NCBI GenBank assembly: GCA_934130105.1
Contig: CAKOXL010000011.1
Coordinates: forward strand, 1-43,207
Direction: 5' to 3'
From: an uncultured Bacilli bacterium
Lineage (GTDB): Bacteria; Bacillota_I; Bacilli_A; RF39; UBA660
Length of the DNA: 43,207 nucleotides
Positions 7,872-17,070 of this stretch are shown here, one piece after another. Every line of letters begins with the position of its first letter. Within the stretch, counting starts at the first letter, position 1. Below the pieces are notes generated by a model, which saw nothing but the letters and a program-made list of their open reading frames with translations, was not told where the DNA came from and made no database searches. The translations under genes and the position numbers were made by a program.

Positions 7872-9212
7872 TTACTTACTTTGAATATTAGATACACTTT
7901 TATCAATTGAATTTAAAATGTCATCAAGTTCTTTCATGTCATCTTCAGTCATTTCTTCATTTTTTAATTCTTTATTGAACCAATCTGGAAGTTCTTCTTT
8001 TTTTGGTTTTGCTTGATATGTTATTTGCTGTTTATTGGTTTTATTTTCAAATTGCTTCTTAAGTTTTTTATGTTCTTTTTCACTTATTCTCATTGCCTCT
8101 TCAACTGTTTCGATATTTAATCTTTTCCATTGACCAGCTATTGTATCAATATAATTCTTAGAAAGTTTTTGGTTGTTTATTTTTAATACATAAGCAATTA
8201 AAACGTTTACTACACCAGGTGTCATTTTTTGATCTACTAATAAACTTTCGATTATTTTTAAATCCCTAAGTGATGGTTCACCTGTTTTATATTTGCTTCT
8301 TAAAAAGTCATATGGATTAACAGTTTCAAATGTATAGACCATTTTTGCCCACTTACTAGTGTCTCCAAGTGGTGTTTTTAAATAATCTGGTTGCTTAGTA
8401 TAAATAAAGGTTGGCAATTTACCATCATTTTCAAACTGATAAAAGTTACGTGCATTTTTTCTAAGTTCATTTTTATCTATTAAGCCCTTTTCATTTATAC
8501 TGTTTCTAACTAAACCTTGCATGTTCATATTATCTATATCGTAAGTATAAGCAAGAGCGTTTATTAATTCTTTAGTTTCATCATTAAAACAACGTGGTGA
8601 TACCATATTAGTTGGGATACTTGCTATTAACATGTTAAAATCTATTTTGCTATCAAGACTTATTTTATTGGTGTTTTCTTTTTGAATGTTTTCATTTTCT
8701 ATTAGTATGTTACCACTAACTGATGTAAAAACACTACTAAAGTTGGAACTTATATCCTCATAATCTTTTAGTACTATTTTGGGAACTTTAAAAAAATCGA
8801 CTATCCTATCATATTCTTTTTTGCCTAAATTATTATATAAAACTATATTTAATACTGGGTGGTTTAAAAATTCACTAGCTGACATTGGCGAATATAATAG
8901 ATAAACATAATTATTGACATGATCTTTTTTATAATACGTTCTTAAAAGTCCAACGGCTTCTAACTTTTTTCTAGCTATTACAATATCATCTAATTTTAAT
9001 TGCATAGTACTCATTAAGTGATGGTGTGTTAAGTCTTCACTCATTAGTTCTCTTTTATCAAGATCATCAACTAAAGTAAAATACAATGAGGTAGCACTGT
9101 AACCGATAATCGGTTGATAAAGCATTGTTATTAATTTACGGTCTAAATCTTTTATAATAGTTTTATTAACAACAGTATAGGTATCAGCTGGTAAAATAAT
9201 AATATCTTTCAT
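7872..9212 (-). CDS. dnaB: Replication initiation and membrane attachment protein DnaB (DnaD-domain, Bacillus type)
   Basis: Helicase-loading co-factor of low-GC Gram-positives, acting with DnaD and DnaI at oriC; not the E. coli DnaB helicase. The N-terminal part (about 1-130) is a winged-helix-like DnaB_N region: LYQPIIGYSATSLYFTL is typical. The DnaD-type DDBH2 domain lies near 290-375, with NPYDFLRSKY, LKIIESLLVD and IDTIAGQWKRLNI. A charged Lys/Glu-rich tail ends the protein. Length 446 fits. The start follows AGAGGTG. dnaI, its normal neighbour, is about 4.1 kb downstream on the same strand. Confidence 0.9.
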   Translation of the reverse strand: MKDIIILPADTYTVVNKTIIKDLDRKLITMLYQPIIGYSATSLYFTLVDDLDKRELMSEDLTHHHLMSTMQLKLDDIVIARKKLEAVGLLRTYYKKDHVNNYVYLLYSPMSASEFLNHPVLNIVLYNNLGKKEYDRIVDFFKVPKIVLKDYEDISSNFSSVFTSVSGNILIENENIQKENTNKISLDSKIDFNMLIASIPTNMVSPRCFNDETKELINALAYTYDIDNMNMQGLVRNSINEKGLIDKNELRKNARNFYQFENDGKLPTFIYTKQPDYLKTPLGDTSKWAKMVYTFETVNPYDFLRSKYKTGEPSLRDLKIIESLLVDQKMTPGVVNVLIAYVLKINNQKLSKNYIDTIAGQWKRLNIETVEEAMRISEKEHKKLKKQFENKTNKQQITYQAKPKKEELPDWFNKELKNEEMTEDDMKELDDILNSIDKSVSNIQSK

Positions 9213-9406
9213 AATGCACCTCTTCTCTATATGTTAAACTACATTTACTTCTTCTAGTTTTATTTTAGCATATTTTTTTAACTCTGATAAATTATTTTAA
9301 TTTATTAAAGCAAACATTTAAATTATGTCTTAGTATCATAATTACTAAGTACCAGTTTGTCAATAACATTTACCAAAAACACTATTTTCTTTAATTATAA
9401 ATAAAA

Positions 9407-9434
9407 AAGAAATCTGTTTTCATGCAAATTTCTT
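9407..9434 (-). terminator. Terminator of uvsE
   Basis: Arms AAGAAAT and ATTTCTT on the minus strand with a T run after the second arm. It lies about 50 bases past the uvsE stop. The rest of 9213-9482 is AT-rich DNA in which I see no gene. Confidence 0.6.
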
Positions 9435-9482
9435 GTAAAAATAATTTTAATTGTAAAAGCAATTTCATTATTTGATTTAATA

Positions 9483-10421
9483 CTAATTAACTAAAAAAGT
9501 TGTTTCATCTAAAAACTGATAATTAGTTTTATATTTTAATTCTCTTATTAAACGAAATAATGCTTCATCTTTTTGCTTTGCTTCTATCATGACATCAAAA
9601 TCAATGTCACAAAACTTAATTTTCTCTATGAAATCAATGAAAGTATCACTATCGATGTAATCATGATGACTTCTTTTTTCTTTTTTATTTTTTGGGGAAG
9701 AAAAATGAATCTTTGGTGTTTTTTTCCAGGTTGAGAAAATATCGATAATAAAGTCTTCTATTTTTTCATTATTTTTATTAACTAAAAAATGATGATAATC
9801 AAGAACCATGGGAATATTTAGTTTTTTGGCTAAAGATAAGGTATTACGAATATTAAATATTTTATCATCATTTTCGATAGCTATTAAATCTTTTATCTTT
9901 TTAGGTAATTTTCTGAAATTATTTTCAAACCTTTTCATGGCTTCTGTTTTTCCTTCTTGACCTGATCCTATATGAAGAATAATATTGGTTTTTAAGTTTA
10001 GTTTTTTCATTAATTCATAATAATAATTTAATGATGTCATAGTAGAATCTACTACATTAGGATTAGTACTATTTAACACTAGAAATTGATCTGGATGCAT
10101 ATCTACCCTCATATTATTTTTTTGTATATAACTTCCAATATTAGCTAGCTGCTCTTTATATTTGATTAAAATATTATTATAAGAATCTTTATATGTTAAT
10201 AATGGTACTAAATGAGATGTCATTCTATAAAAATGGATTGCATTTGCTTGGTTATATTTAAGTATTTCTGAAAAATTGTTTAAGTTTTCTGAAAATATTT
10301 TACTTCTTTTTTCTTCTCCCTTTTTTTGGCCTAATTTTTTATAATTAGTTAGAGTTATTGTTTTGGAAGCAGTTATAGGTATACTAACTGGTAATGCAAC
10401 ATATCCTAATCTTATTTTCAT
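9483..10421 (-). CDS. uvsE: UV DNA damage endonuclease UvsE
   Basis: Nicks DNA 5' to UV photoproducts and other lesions, starting an alternative excision repair pathway. It is a TIM-barrel, metal-dependent enzyme. The opening MKIRLGYVALP, the SENLNNF / AIHFYRMTS block (about 45-70), MHPDQFLVLNS (about 113-123), IENDDK (about 181-186), LDYHHF (about 207-212) and IEAKQKDEAL (about 280) are family landmarks supplying metal-binding His, Asp and Glu. Length 312 is typical. The ATG follows GGTGATT. It stands alone between dnaB and the large surface protein, with a terminator behind it. Confidence 0.93.
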   Translation of the reverse strand: MKIRLGYVALPVSIPITASKTITLTNYKKLGQKKGEEKRSKIFSENLNNFSEILKYNQANAIHFYRMTSHLVPLLTYKDSYNNILIKYKEQLANIGSYIQKNNMRVDMHPDQFLVLNSTNPNVVDSTMTSLNYYYELMKKLNLKTNIILHIGSGQEGKTEAMKRFENNFRKLPKKIKDLIAIENDDKIFNIRNTLSLAKKLNIPMVLDYHHFLVNKNNEKIEDFIIDIFSTWKKTPKIHFSSPKNKKEKRSHHDYIDSDTFIDFIEKIKFCDIDFDVMIEAKQKDEALFRLIRELKYKTNYQFLDETTFLVN

Positions 10422-10481
10422 ATAATCACCATTTTTAGTTTTTGATATTAATTAAATACTATACCTGTTTTATATTTATTA

Positions 10482-11996
10482 TTATCTTCCTAAATAAGTT
10501 ATTTTTGCATAACCATTTCCTTGTTTACTACAATTTTCAGTAGGGTTTTTGTTAGTACAAGTAGTAGAAATGGTTTTAGTTTGTTCTTCAGTTGATTCTT
10601 GGCAATTATAACAGTACATGACTTTGTTTGTTAAAAGTGGATTAGCTATATAACTAGAACCACCTCCACCACCATAACTTCCATTACCACCGCCATAGAA
10701 ACCAGATCCGCCACCGGCTTGACCAGCTCCTGTAAAATTAGAATCAGCACCAAGACCAAACTTGCCACCAGAACTAGAATCAAAAACCTGAGTTGCACCT
10801 TTTCCATATTGGTTTGAAACATCGATGGATTGTCCTGATACTAATCTTTTTAAATCACTTGAATTAGCGCCAATATATCCACCTGCAGAACCACCATTGC
10901 CTGCTGCTACATAAGAATTAGAATTGTTATAATATGAAGCTCCACCACCAGCTCCTGATACTATTAAAATATCGTCATTTTTGTTAGAAAGTGTTGAAAG
11001 TAATCCTGTTACTTTAGCTATATGCGTTGCACCTCCACCATTACCAAATGATTCTGAATATGTGCCATAACCATCGCTACCTACGGCTTTACCACCACCA
11101 TTATATGATGCTTGATTGTTTTCATTATATTTTCCTTGAAGTGTTTTGCCCATTTCACCAACATTGATATACAAAATATCTCCTTTATTTAAAAAAGCCT
11201 CACCTATTGAATATCCACCATAACCTCCAATATATGTTTTGTATGATAAATCATATGGAATGGCATCTCCACCTTGACTGCCCCAAGTTTCTAATTTATA
11301 TTTACCGGTTACTGGAACAACAAAGATTTGCTCACTTCCTGTATAGTCAAAATTATAAGTAGTATTTTCAGGAATAGTTACTACTTTTCCATTGGCATAT
11401 ACATTTACAGTAATAGTAAATGTTTTATTATTCATGCTTCCATCTGAAAAATCAGCATCATTATCTAGCCACATTCTTAATCTAAAGTTCTTTTCATAAT
11501 TAGTGTTTTCTGGTACCTCACCTTCATAAATAGTCTTTTCTACTACTCCATCTGGTACCTTAGTATTAGTTTGTGTTAAGTTTGAGTATTTATCTAGTAG
11601 AATCTCTTCTTCTATTCCATCTACTTCAGTTAAGTATAACTTTACTTTATCTTCATTTAAAGTAGAATCACTCTTTTTTCTTGCTGTTACTTCATATGAA
11701 ATACTAGAGTTCATTTCTATTGTTGAAGTTATTTTAAAATCAAATACCTTTCCTTCTCCTGTTTGAAGTTTACCCTCTTCATCACTTATTGGAAATGCAT
11801 CTGTTAAACTAATACCTTTACCTATTCCACTTACTTCAGTATACAAGAAGTTTATTTTACCTGTTGTTACAACGTTATCAGTTACACCAGTTTTAGAATA
11901 AGTGAATAACGAATAACTTACTCCTACTGTAATTAATATTAAGCTTAACACTGCTACTAATGTTAGAAATACTTGCTTTTTCTTATTATTTTTCAT
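10482..11996 (-). CDS. Surface protein: TasA-like N-terminal domain fused to an ALK/LTK-type glycine-rich domain
   Basis: Exported protein of 504 aa. Residues 8-30 form a signal or anchor. The following SLFTYSKTGVTDNVVTTGKI resembles the start of mature TasA/camelysin fibre proteins. Residues about 35-205 match the 179-aa protein at 7248-7787. From about 215 the sequence fits the glycine-rich domain known from animal ALK/LTK receptors and many bacterial surface proteins: YKLETWGSQGGDA, LYINVGEMG, repeated GGG runs and IVSGAGGGAS. The C-terminus has paired Cys (CYNC) and two more Cys in CTNKNPTENC, which may form disulfides. No LPXTG anchor is seen. Good ribosome site AAAGGAG. Possible adhesin or fibre; role inferred. 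Confidence 0.75.
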   Translation of the reverse strand: MKNNKKKQVFLTLVAVLSLILITVGVSYSLFTYSKTGVTDNVVTTGKINFLYTEVSGIGKGISLTDAFPISDEEGKLQTGEGKVFDFKITSTIEMNSSISYEVTARKKSDSTLNEDKVKLYLTEVDGIEEEILLDKYSNLTQTNTKVPDGVVEKTIYEGEVPENTNYEKNFRLRMWLDNDADFSDGSMNNKTFTITVNVYANGKVVTIPENTTYNFDYTGSEQIFVVPVTGKYKLETWGSQGGDAIPYDLSYKTYIGGYGGYSIGEAFLNKGDILYINVGEMGKTLQGKYNENNQASYNGGGKAVGSDGYGTYSESFGNGGGATHIAKVTGLLSTLSNKNDDILIVSGAGGGASYYNNSNSYVAAGNGGSAGGYIGANSSDLKRLVSGQSIDVSNQYGKGATQVFDSSSGGKFGLGADSNFTGAGQAGGGSGFYGGGNGSYGGGGGSSYIANPLLTNKVMYCYNCQESTEEQTKTISTTCTNKNPTENCSKQGNGYAKITYLGR

Positions 11997-12053
11997 AAAA
12001 CTTCTCCTTTTGGTATCTAAGTTATATATTTAGTGGTCTACTTTACTATTTAG

Positions 12054-12082
12054 ATTATACAAAATAATAATTTAAAAAGCAA
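12054..12082 (-). promoter_or_regulatory. Promoter of the glycine-rich surface protein gene
   Basis: Minus-strand TTGCTT (12082-12077), 17 bases, TATAAT (12059-12054), about 58 bases before the start codon. Same box pair as the promoter of the related gene at 7248-7787. Confidence 0.6.
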
Positions 12083-12102
12083 CAACGTGCCAGAAATAAA
12101 AA

Positions 12103-12130
12103 AACTAGGTATTTTTATCTACCTAGTAAA
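12103..12130 (-). terminator. Terminator after tRNA-Glu
   Basis: Minus-strand arms ACTAGGTA and TACCTAGT around GATAAAAA, followed by a run of T. It starts about 10 bases past the CCA end of the tRNA. Confidence 0.85.
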
Positions 12131-12139
12131 TATTAAAAA

Positions 12140-12217
12140 TGGTGATCTGTACGGGATTCGGACCCGTGGAATGCCACCTTGAGAGGGTGGTGTGTTAAGC
12201 CACTTCACCAACAGACC
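12140..12217 (-). tRNA. tRNA-Glu (anticodon CTC), CCA encoded
   Basis: Acceptor arms GGTCTGT and ACAGATC pair fully. Anticodon stem CCACC/GGTGG holds the loop CTCTCAA, so the anticodon is CTC (codon GAG). T-arm ACGGG-TTCGAAT-CCCGT and an encoded CCA. The body matches Firmicute tRNA-Glu. It is a single gene with its own terminator. The C34 anticodon reads GAG only, so an AT-rich genome must also have a UUC isoacceptor elsewhere. Confidence 0.95.
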
Positions 12218-12402
12218 ATAAATAAAATGATTACTACTACATTTTAGCATACATTAACTTAAAAAGGCAACGATTTAAGAAAAATTTTAATTAAAAAGGT
12301 TTTAAATTCAATAACTTATACTTATATTTTCTAATATATCTAAATTAGTACTACATATTAATATTAATTTAAATTAAACAAAAAATATTGCAGATAAAAT
12401 AA

Positions 12403-13179
12403 TTATATCTTTTTACCCGCAATATTATGTTTATCAAAGCTAACTTCATCTATTAATAAAGTTGATGTAGCTTTATTAGATAAAAAGATGTCGCAGCACA
12501 CATTTAGATCATCCATTGTATCAGTAACAAAATTAATTTTTTCTAAAGGTTTTCCATTAAACATACAAGTAACAGCGTTTAATACACTATTAATAATATC
12601 TTCATATTCCATATCATTAAATAAATAAACAGTTAATAAGTTAAGCATGTAAAAATCAATACCATCAGTTGTTTTTGTTCTCTCAATATATTCACGCATG
12701 GTAGAACTTATTTCGTCAAAGCCGTAATTTTCTACCTTCATATTAACAGCATCACATAAATAAACGTCATCACCATTAGTTAAAATATTCATTAAATTTA
12801 AATCACCATAAACACAATTCTCTCTTCGCAATGATAATAATATATTTTTTATTTTAATTATCAAATTATACTTTTGTTCTGGAGTTAGAAATTTTTTTTG
12901 AATTGACAAAGGGTAATAACCTCTTTTAAAATCCATACCAAACCCTAATATTTCATCATTTACTTGTAGTAAAACTTTAGGCTTTACTAAAGCTTCTGTT
13001 TTTAAAGAACTAATTTTTTCGATTTTATCTAGTTTTATACGATTATAATCATAATATTCTTTAAATAATAATTCTTCATTTCCATAAATATAGCGATATA
13101 ATTTAGATTCAAAGCCTTGATCATAATAATGTGAATTATTATGTAACTCTTCTAAACTACTAAATTTAATAGTCTCCAT
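12403..13179 (-). CDS. Protein-kinase-like protein
   Basis: Likely a small atypical kinase, 258 aa. The catalytic-loop motif is YGDLNLMNIL (D126, N131), with the metal-binding Asp in LCDAV (D143) in place of DFG and a candidate ATP-binding Lys at K40 (LLFKEYY). No membrane segment is seen. The C-terminal 100 residues are helical and unassigned. I place the start at the ATG at 13179; an upstream GTG at 13188 is in frame but sits inside the GGGTGA ribosome site. It is the last gene of a four-gene operon, 17 bases after the small helical protein. It could phosphorylate a protein or a small molecule; no substrate is indicated. Confidence 0.6.
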   Translation of the reverse strand: METIKFSSLEELHNNSHYYDQGFESKLYRYIYGNEELLFKEYYDYNRIKLDKIEKISSLKTEALVKPKVLLQVNDEILGFGMDFKRGYYPLSIQKKFLTPEQKYNLIIKIKNILLSLRRENCVYGDLNLMNILTNGDDVYLCDAVNMKVENYGFDEISSTMREYIERTKTTDGIDFYMLNLLTVYLFNDMEYEDIINSVLNAVTCMFNGKPLEKINFVTDTMDDLNVCCDIFLSNKATSTLLIDEVSFDKHNIAGKKI

Positions 13180-13196
13180 TAGAATCACCCATTCTG

Positions 13197-13490
13197 TTAA
13201 TTATTTTTCATTTCATTTAAACGATTACGAACTAATAAAGTTAATTCCATAGGAGCTTTAACCTTATTAAGTACTAAAAGACTATCTTGAAGTTTAGTCT
13301 TTAAGCTTTCACTTTCAAGTTCTTGTGCAAGTTTTCTACACTTCGCACTATCAAGGTGGTATGTATTAATAAATTGCCTAATATAATCTTCAATATTTTT
13401 TAACACATATACCTTTAATTCATACTCATCAATTTCTGATATACCATAGTAACCACTAATTAATAAACGATATTCCTCTTCTAAAGTCAT
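13197..13490 (-). CDS. Small helical protein of unknown function
   Basis: 97 aa, no membrane segment, predicted mostly alpha-helical, with Leu-rich charged helices (KLAQELESES, KLQDSLLVLNKV, ELTLLVRNRLNEM). I do not recognise a family. The start is the ATG at 13490, 6 bases after TAGGAGA; a longer reading frame to 13541 would overlap the thioredoxin-like gene and lacks a ribosome site. It lies 13 bases after that gene and 17 bases before the kinase-like gene, so it may partner with one of them. Confidence 0.7.
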   Translation of the reverse strand: MTLEEEYRLLISGYYGISEIDEYELKVYVLKNIEDYIRQFINTYHLDSAKCRKLAQELESESLKTKLQDSLLVLNKVKAPMELTLLVRNRLNEMKNN

Positions 13491-13503
13491 AATTTCTCCT
13501 AAA

Positions 13504-14097
13504 CTACTTACATTCTTCTGTACACATATTAATATTTGCATTAGAAATCATTGTCTCTAATTTATCCTTAATACTACTAATATTATCACTATTCCAGTAT
13601 TTATCTAACTCTTGATAATTTTCTAAATCCCAAGCTACATCATCATCAAAGCCAACTATCTCACCCTTTTTTACAGTTACTGTAATAGGTGCATAAATTT
13701 GTTTATCTTTTTCATCATCTTTTAAATAATTATCTAAAATAGATACTATTTGCTGGTAGGCGTTAGTATTTTTTTCTTTATCATTTAAAAAATCATAATA
13801 ATATATTTTGTTAACACCCATATCAATAGCTACTTCATTTAGATATTTTACATATTTTTGGCACCAAAGTGATTCTTTATAACCAAAATAAATTATACCT
13901 GTACCATTTTTTAAAATATTAATAATTTCTTCACTAGTACTATAAACAAATACATTATTCTTACTTACTTCTTTATACTCACTTCTAAATTTTTTAGAAT
14001 CCATTGATACTGTTTCTTTTGGAATGATAAGTGAAATAATAAAAAATATAACTATACTTATAATAAATGCTAAAATAATTATATACTTTTTTTTCAT
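13504..14097 (-). CDS. Membrane-anchored thioredoxin-fold protein
   Basis: 197 aa with one N-terminal transmembrane segment (about 5-26), the rest outside the membrane. The stretch GTGIIYFGYKESLWCQKYVKYL (about 67-88) followed by IYYYDFLND looks like the first half of a thioredoxin fold, as in bacteriocin-transport accessory proteins, but the active site has a single Cys (WCQKY) instead of CxxC. A second Cys pair, CTEEC, lies at the very C-terminus. ITVTVKKGEIVGF (about 140-152) fits the usual cis-Pro/beta-hairpin half. It lies 15 bases after the AI-2E family gene. Redox role doubtful; anchored thioredoxin-like scaffold is the safe call. Confidence 0.65.
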   Translation of the reverse strand: MKKKYIIILAFIISIVIFFIISLIIPKETVSMDSKKFRSEYKEVSKNNVFVYSTSEEIINILKNGTGIIYFGYKESLWCQKYVKYLNEVAIDMGVNKIYYYDFLNDKEKNTNAYQQIVSILDNYLKDDEKDKQIYAPITVTVKKGEIVGFDDDVAWDLENYQELDKYWNSDNISSIKDKLETMISNANINMCTEECK

Positions 14098-14112
14098 AAT
14101 ACCTCTTCTTAT

Positions 14113-15240
14113 TTATATATTTATCTTTTTCATTTCTAGTTGTTCATTGGTTTCTTTTCTTAAAATAGCATATAAAATTGATGCTAGCGGTAAACCAATT
14201 ATCATACCCGTTATTCCCATTAAACTTCCACCTAGTATTACTGCCATTAGTGTCCAAATTGATGCTAAGCCAACTGACTTACCAACTACCTTTGGATAAA
14301 TAAAGTTGTTTTCAATCTGTTGAATAACTTGGAAAATGATTATAAATAGTAAAGCCTGTAATGGATTAGTAACAGCTATTAATAATGCTCCAATAACCAT
14401 AGCTATCATTGCTCCAAACATAGGAATTAGAGCTGTAACAGTTGTCACAACTGAAATAATTAGAGCATATGGAAATCTAAAAATAGTTAGTACTACAAAA
14501 AAGATTGTACCTAGTATTACTGCTTCTACACATTGACCTGATATAAATTTAGAAAATGTACGATCAGATAACAAGGCAATATCACTTATTTTCTCAACAT
14601 GTTTTTCTTTCATGTATGCATACATTAATTTTTTTACACCACGTTTTAAATATTCTTTTTGACTAAGTACATAAACAGCAAATACTATGGCAGTAAAAAG
14701 AGTAAAAACGCTAGAAATTAAACTAGTGATAAAATTTATAGAGCCATTAATAACATAATTAAGTATTGTTATCATTATGTTATTAATATTGGTTGTGTTA
14801 TTAAATACTTCTTTTACTTTAACTTGTATTTCTGGGTAATTTTCTACTAAATCTAAAACCCATGTTTGGACATTTTCAATAAAACTTGGGATGTTTTTTA
14901 TTAACAATTGGATATTTTCAATTAATTCTGGTATTAATAAAAAACAAATTAATAAGATAAAGCCAATAAAAATGATAAGTGATAAAGTAATAGAAATGGT
15001 TCTAATAGGAAGCTTAGTATTTTTATTTTTTATTTTACTTTTTAGAAAGTTTTCTATTTTAGTCATTGGTATATTTAAAACAAAGGCAATTATTACACCT
15101 AATATGAATGGAAATAGTATATGAAATATATTTGATAATATATTAATTACGATAGCTAAATTATTAAGAAGCCACATAAGACCAATTCCGAATGAAATTA
15201 AAATTATTAATTTTTCCATATTTTTTTTATTTAGTTCCAT
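14113..15240 (-). CDS. AI-2E family transporter (PerM/YdiK-like membrane protein)
   Basis: Polytopic membrane protein of 375 aa. N-terminal pairs of segments at about 8-30 and 33-55, another near 70-90, a long soluble region (about 95-150), and a hydrophobic C-terminal half ending in GGSLMGITGMIIGLPLASILYAILR, the typical end of this family. Members export small molecules, AI-2 or ions; the substrate cannot be told. The start used is the ATG at 15240, after AAAGGGTGAT; an upstream in-frame ATG 42 bases earlier lacks a ribosome site. It opens an operon with the thioredoxin-like, helical and kinase-like genes. Confidence 0.88.
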   Translation of the reverse strand: MELNKKNMEKLIILISFGIGLMWLLNNLAIVINILSNIFHILFPFILGVIIAFVLNIPMTKIENFLKSKIKNKNTKLPIRTISITLSLIIFIGFILLICFLLIPELIENIQLLIKNIPSFIENVQTWVLDLVENYPEIQVKVKEVFNNTTNINNIMITILNYVINGSINFITSLISSVFTLFTAIVFAVYVLSQKEYLKRGVKKLMYAYMKEKHVEKISDIALLSDRTFSKFISGQCVEAVILGTIFFVVLTIFRFPYALIISVVTTVTALIPMFGAMIAMVIGALLIAVTNPLQALLFIIIFQVIQQIENNFIYPKVVGKSVGLASIWTLMAVILGGSLMGITGMIIGLPLASILYAILRKETNEQLEMKKINI

Positions 15241-15296
15241 ATTATCACCCTTTACTAATAATATTATATAATGCTTTAACACATTTTCAAAGAAAA

Positions 15297-15321
15297 AAGA
15301 ATAGAAGTGTTTTCTATTCTT
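15297..15321 (-). terminator. Terminator of gltX
   Basis: Minus-strand arms AAGAATAGAA and TTCTATTCTT around a 5-base loop, then TTTT. It begins just after the gltX stop and separates it from the AI-2E operon. Confidence 0.85.
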
Positions 15322-15327
15322 ATAACT

Positions 15328-16980
15328 TTACATAAATCTTTCAAATCTATTTTTAATTCTTTCTTTTCCTAATAATCTTAAAATCTCATAAAGATCTGGA
15401 GTCATAGAACTAGTAGTAGTTGCAACACGAATAACAGTAGATACATCAGCAACACTGCCCTTATATTTATCAGGATTAGCTTTATACTCTTTCATATCAC
15501 TACAATAGCCTAATTCGTTAGACAATTCTTTTATTTTATTAAACCAAGTTTCTTTATCATCAGTATCTAAATAATACTTTTCAATATATGATTTTAAAAT
15601 AGTTTTAATTTCTTCTTTATCTTGAATCTTTCCAAAATCGTAAGATAAGTTGCCAGTAAATAATTCATCATACATATACCAAATATTTTTCTTAATAGAT
15701 GAAAATGATTCAAAATCTTTACGAGGTTTCTTTTGTTCTCTTTCAATATTTAAAATAGAAATAGAATAATCTTTATATTTTTCTAGGATAGTAGCAAATT
15801 CTTTATCAAATTCTTTAGCCCAAAGAAGTGATTTTTCATATACTTCACTAGCTTTTAATCTACTTATATAACTTCTAGATATATTAAGTAGTTTTTCTAA
15901 ATCAAATAAAGAACCACTAACACTCATCTTTTTAAAGTCAAATTTAAAATCATCTATTCCAAGGGTTGGGTTTTGATCCCACCAACCTTCAAAGTTAGAG
16001 TTAGCAATTGTCATTAAATAAAGTTTTACTGCTTCTACTGGGATACCTTTTTGATGATAATAGCTAACTGCAGCTTCTGGATCTTTTCTTTTAGAAAGTT
16101 TACGTCTAGTTCCGTCTTCATCGATTTTCATAACTACACCTAGATGGGCATATTTTGGGGTTTTAAAACCTAGTACTTGAAATAATTGTAGGTGAACTGG
16201 AGTTGATGAGATCCATTCTTCTCCTCTTAAAACATGGGTAGTACGCATTAAATGGTCGTCAATAACATGAGCAAAATGATATAAAGGTAATCCATCGCTC
16301 TTAATTAAAACAATATCCATATCATTTTCTGGAAATTCGATTTTGCCACGTACTAAATCGTTTAACACAATTTTCTTATTGAAATTGCCTGGTGACTTTA
16401 ATCTAATAATATAAGGAACACCATTTTTTATTTTTTCAGCACGTTCTTCATTGGTTAAGAAACGACATTTTGCATAGCTTCCATAGATACCTATTCTTTC
16501 TTTATTTAATTCTTGCATTTTACGTGTTTCATCTATTTCTTCTTGAGTACAAAAACATGGATAAGCAAGGCCTTCTTCTACTAAATGTTTAGCATAAGTA
16601 TCATAGATTTCTTTTCTTTCACTTTGAATATATGGACCATATTTACCAATTTGTTCTGTTTCTGATACAACGCCTTCATCAATTTTTATTTCAAAATTAT
16701 TTAAATCATCAATAATACCTTGTATCCCATTTTCAACACTACGTTTACCATCAGTATCTTCTATTCTTAAATAAAAAACACCATTTGTTTCTTTAGGTAC
16801 TTTACTAGCAATAAAAGCTGCTAATAAACTTCCCATATGAACAAATCCTGTTGGGCTTGGTGCAAAACGAGATACAACTGCTCCCTCAGGTAAATTTCTT
16901 TCAGGGTATAATGCCTCATAGTAATCAACATCATGTTTTACATTAGGAAACATTAACTCTGCTAATTCTTTATTCGTCAT
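15328..16980 (-). CDS. gltX: Glutamyl-tRNA synthetase
   Basis: Class I synthetase that charges tRNA-Glu and, if non-discriminating, tRNA-Gln for later amidation. Signature 1 is FAPSPTGFVHMGS (HIGH-equivalent HMGS at 48-51); signature 2 is KLSKR at 294-298. C142, C144 and C172 could bind a structural zinc. Length 550 is longer than the usual about 480: about 37 residues precede the SRFAPSPTG block, where most enzymes start. ATG preceded by AAAAGGAATG. The gene lies between tRNA-Gln(CTG) and tRNA-Glu(CTC), but each unit has its own terminator. Confidence 0.95.
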   Translation of the reverse strand: MTNKELAELMFPNVKHDVDYYEALYPERNLPEGAVVSRFAPSPTGFVHMGSLLAAFIASKVPKETNGVFYLRIEDTDGKRSVENGIQGIIDDLNNFEIKIDEGVVSETEQIGKYGPYIQSERKEIYDTYAKHLVEEGLAYPCFCTQEEIDETRKMQELNKERIGIYGSYAKCRFLTNEERAEKIKNGVPYIIRLKSPGNFNKKIVLNDLVRGKIEFPENDMDIVLIKSDGLPLYHFAHVIDDHLMRTTHVLRGEEWISSTPVHLQLFQVLGFKTPKYAHLGVVMKIDEDGTRRKLSKRKDPEAAVSYYHQKGIPVEAVKLYLMTIANSNFEGWWDQNPTLGIDDFKFDFKKMSVSGSLFDLEKLLNISRSYISRLKASEVYEKSLLWAKEFDKEFATILEKYKDYSISILNIEREQKKPRKDFESFSSIKKNIWYMYDELFTGNLSYDFGKIQDKEEIKTILKSYIEKYYLDTDDKETWFNKIKELSNELGYCSDMKEYKANPDKYKGSVADVSTVIRVATTTSSMTPDLYEILRLLGKERIKNRFERFM

Positions 16981-17035
16981 GATATCACATTCCTTTTCTG
17001 TTTATATTTTATAATATTTAAAAAAAATATACAAT

Positions 17036-17063
17036 AAAAAAATCCTTAAATATAAGGATTTAA
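17036..17063 (-). terminator. Terminator after tRNA-Gln
   Basis: Arms AAATCCTTA and TAAGGATTT followed by a T run on the minus strand, just past the CCA end of the tRNA. Confidence 0.85.
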
Positions 17064-17070
17064 ATACTAT

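Noticed and set aside
14024..15124. Several plus-strand frames (91, 66 and 77 codons)
   Set aside because: They lie antisense to the hydrophobic AI-2E and thioredoxin-like genes, whose low-complexity codons give long open antisense frames.
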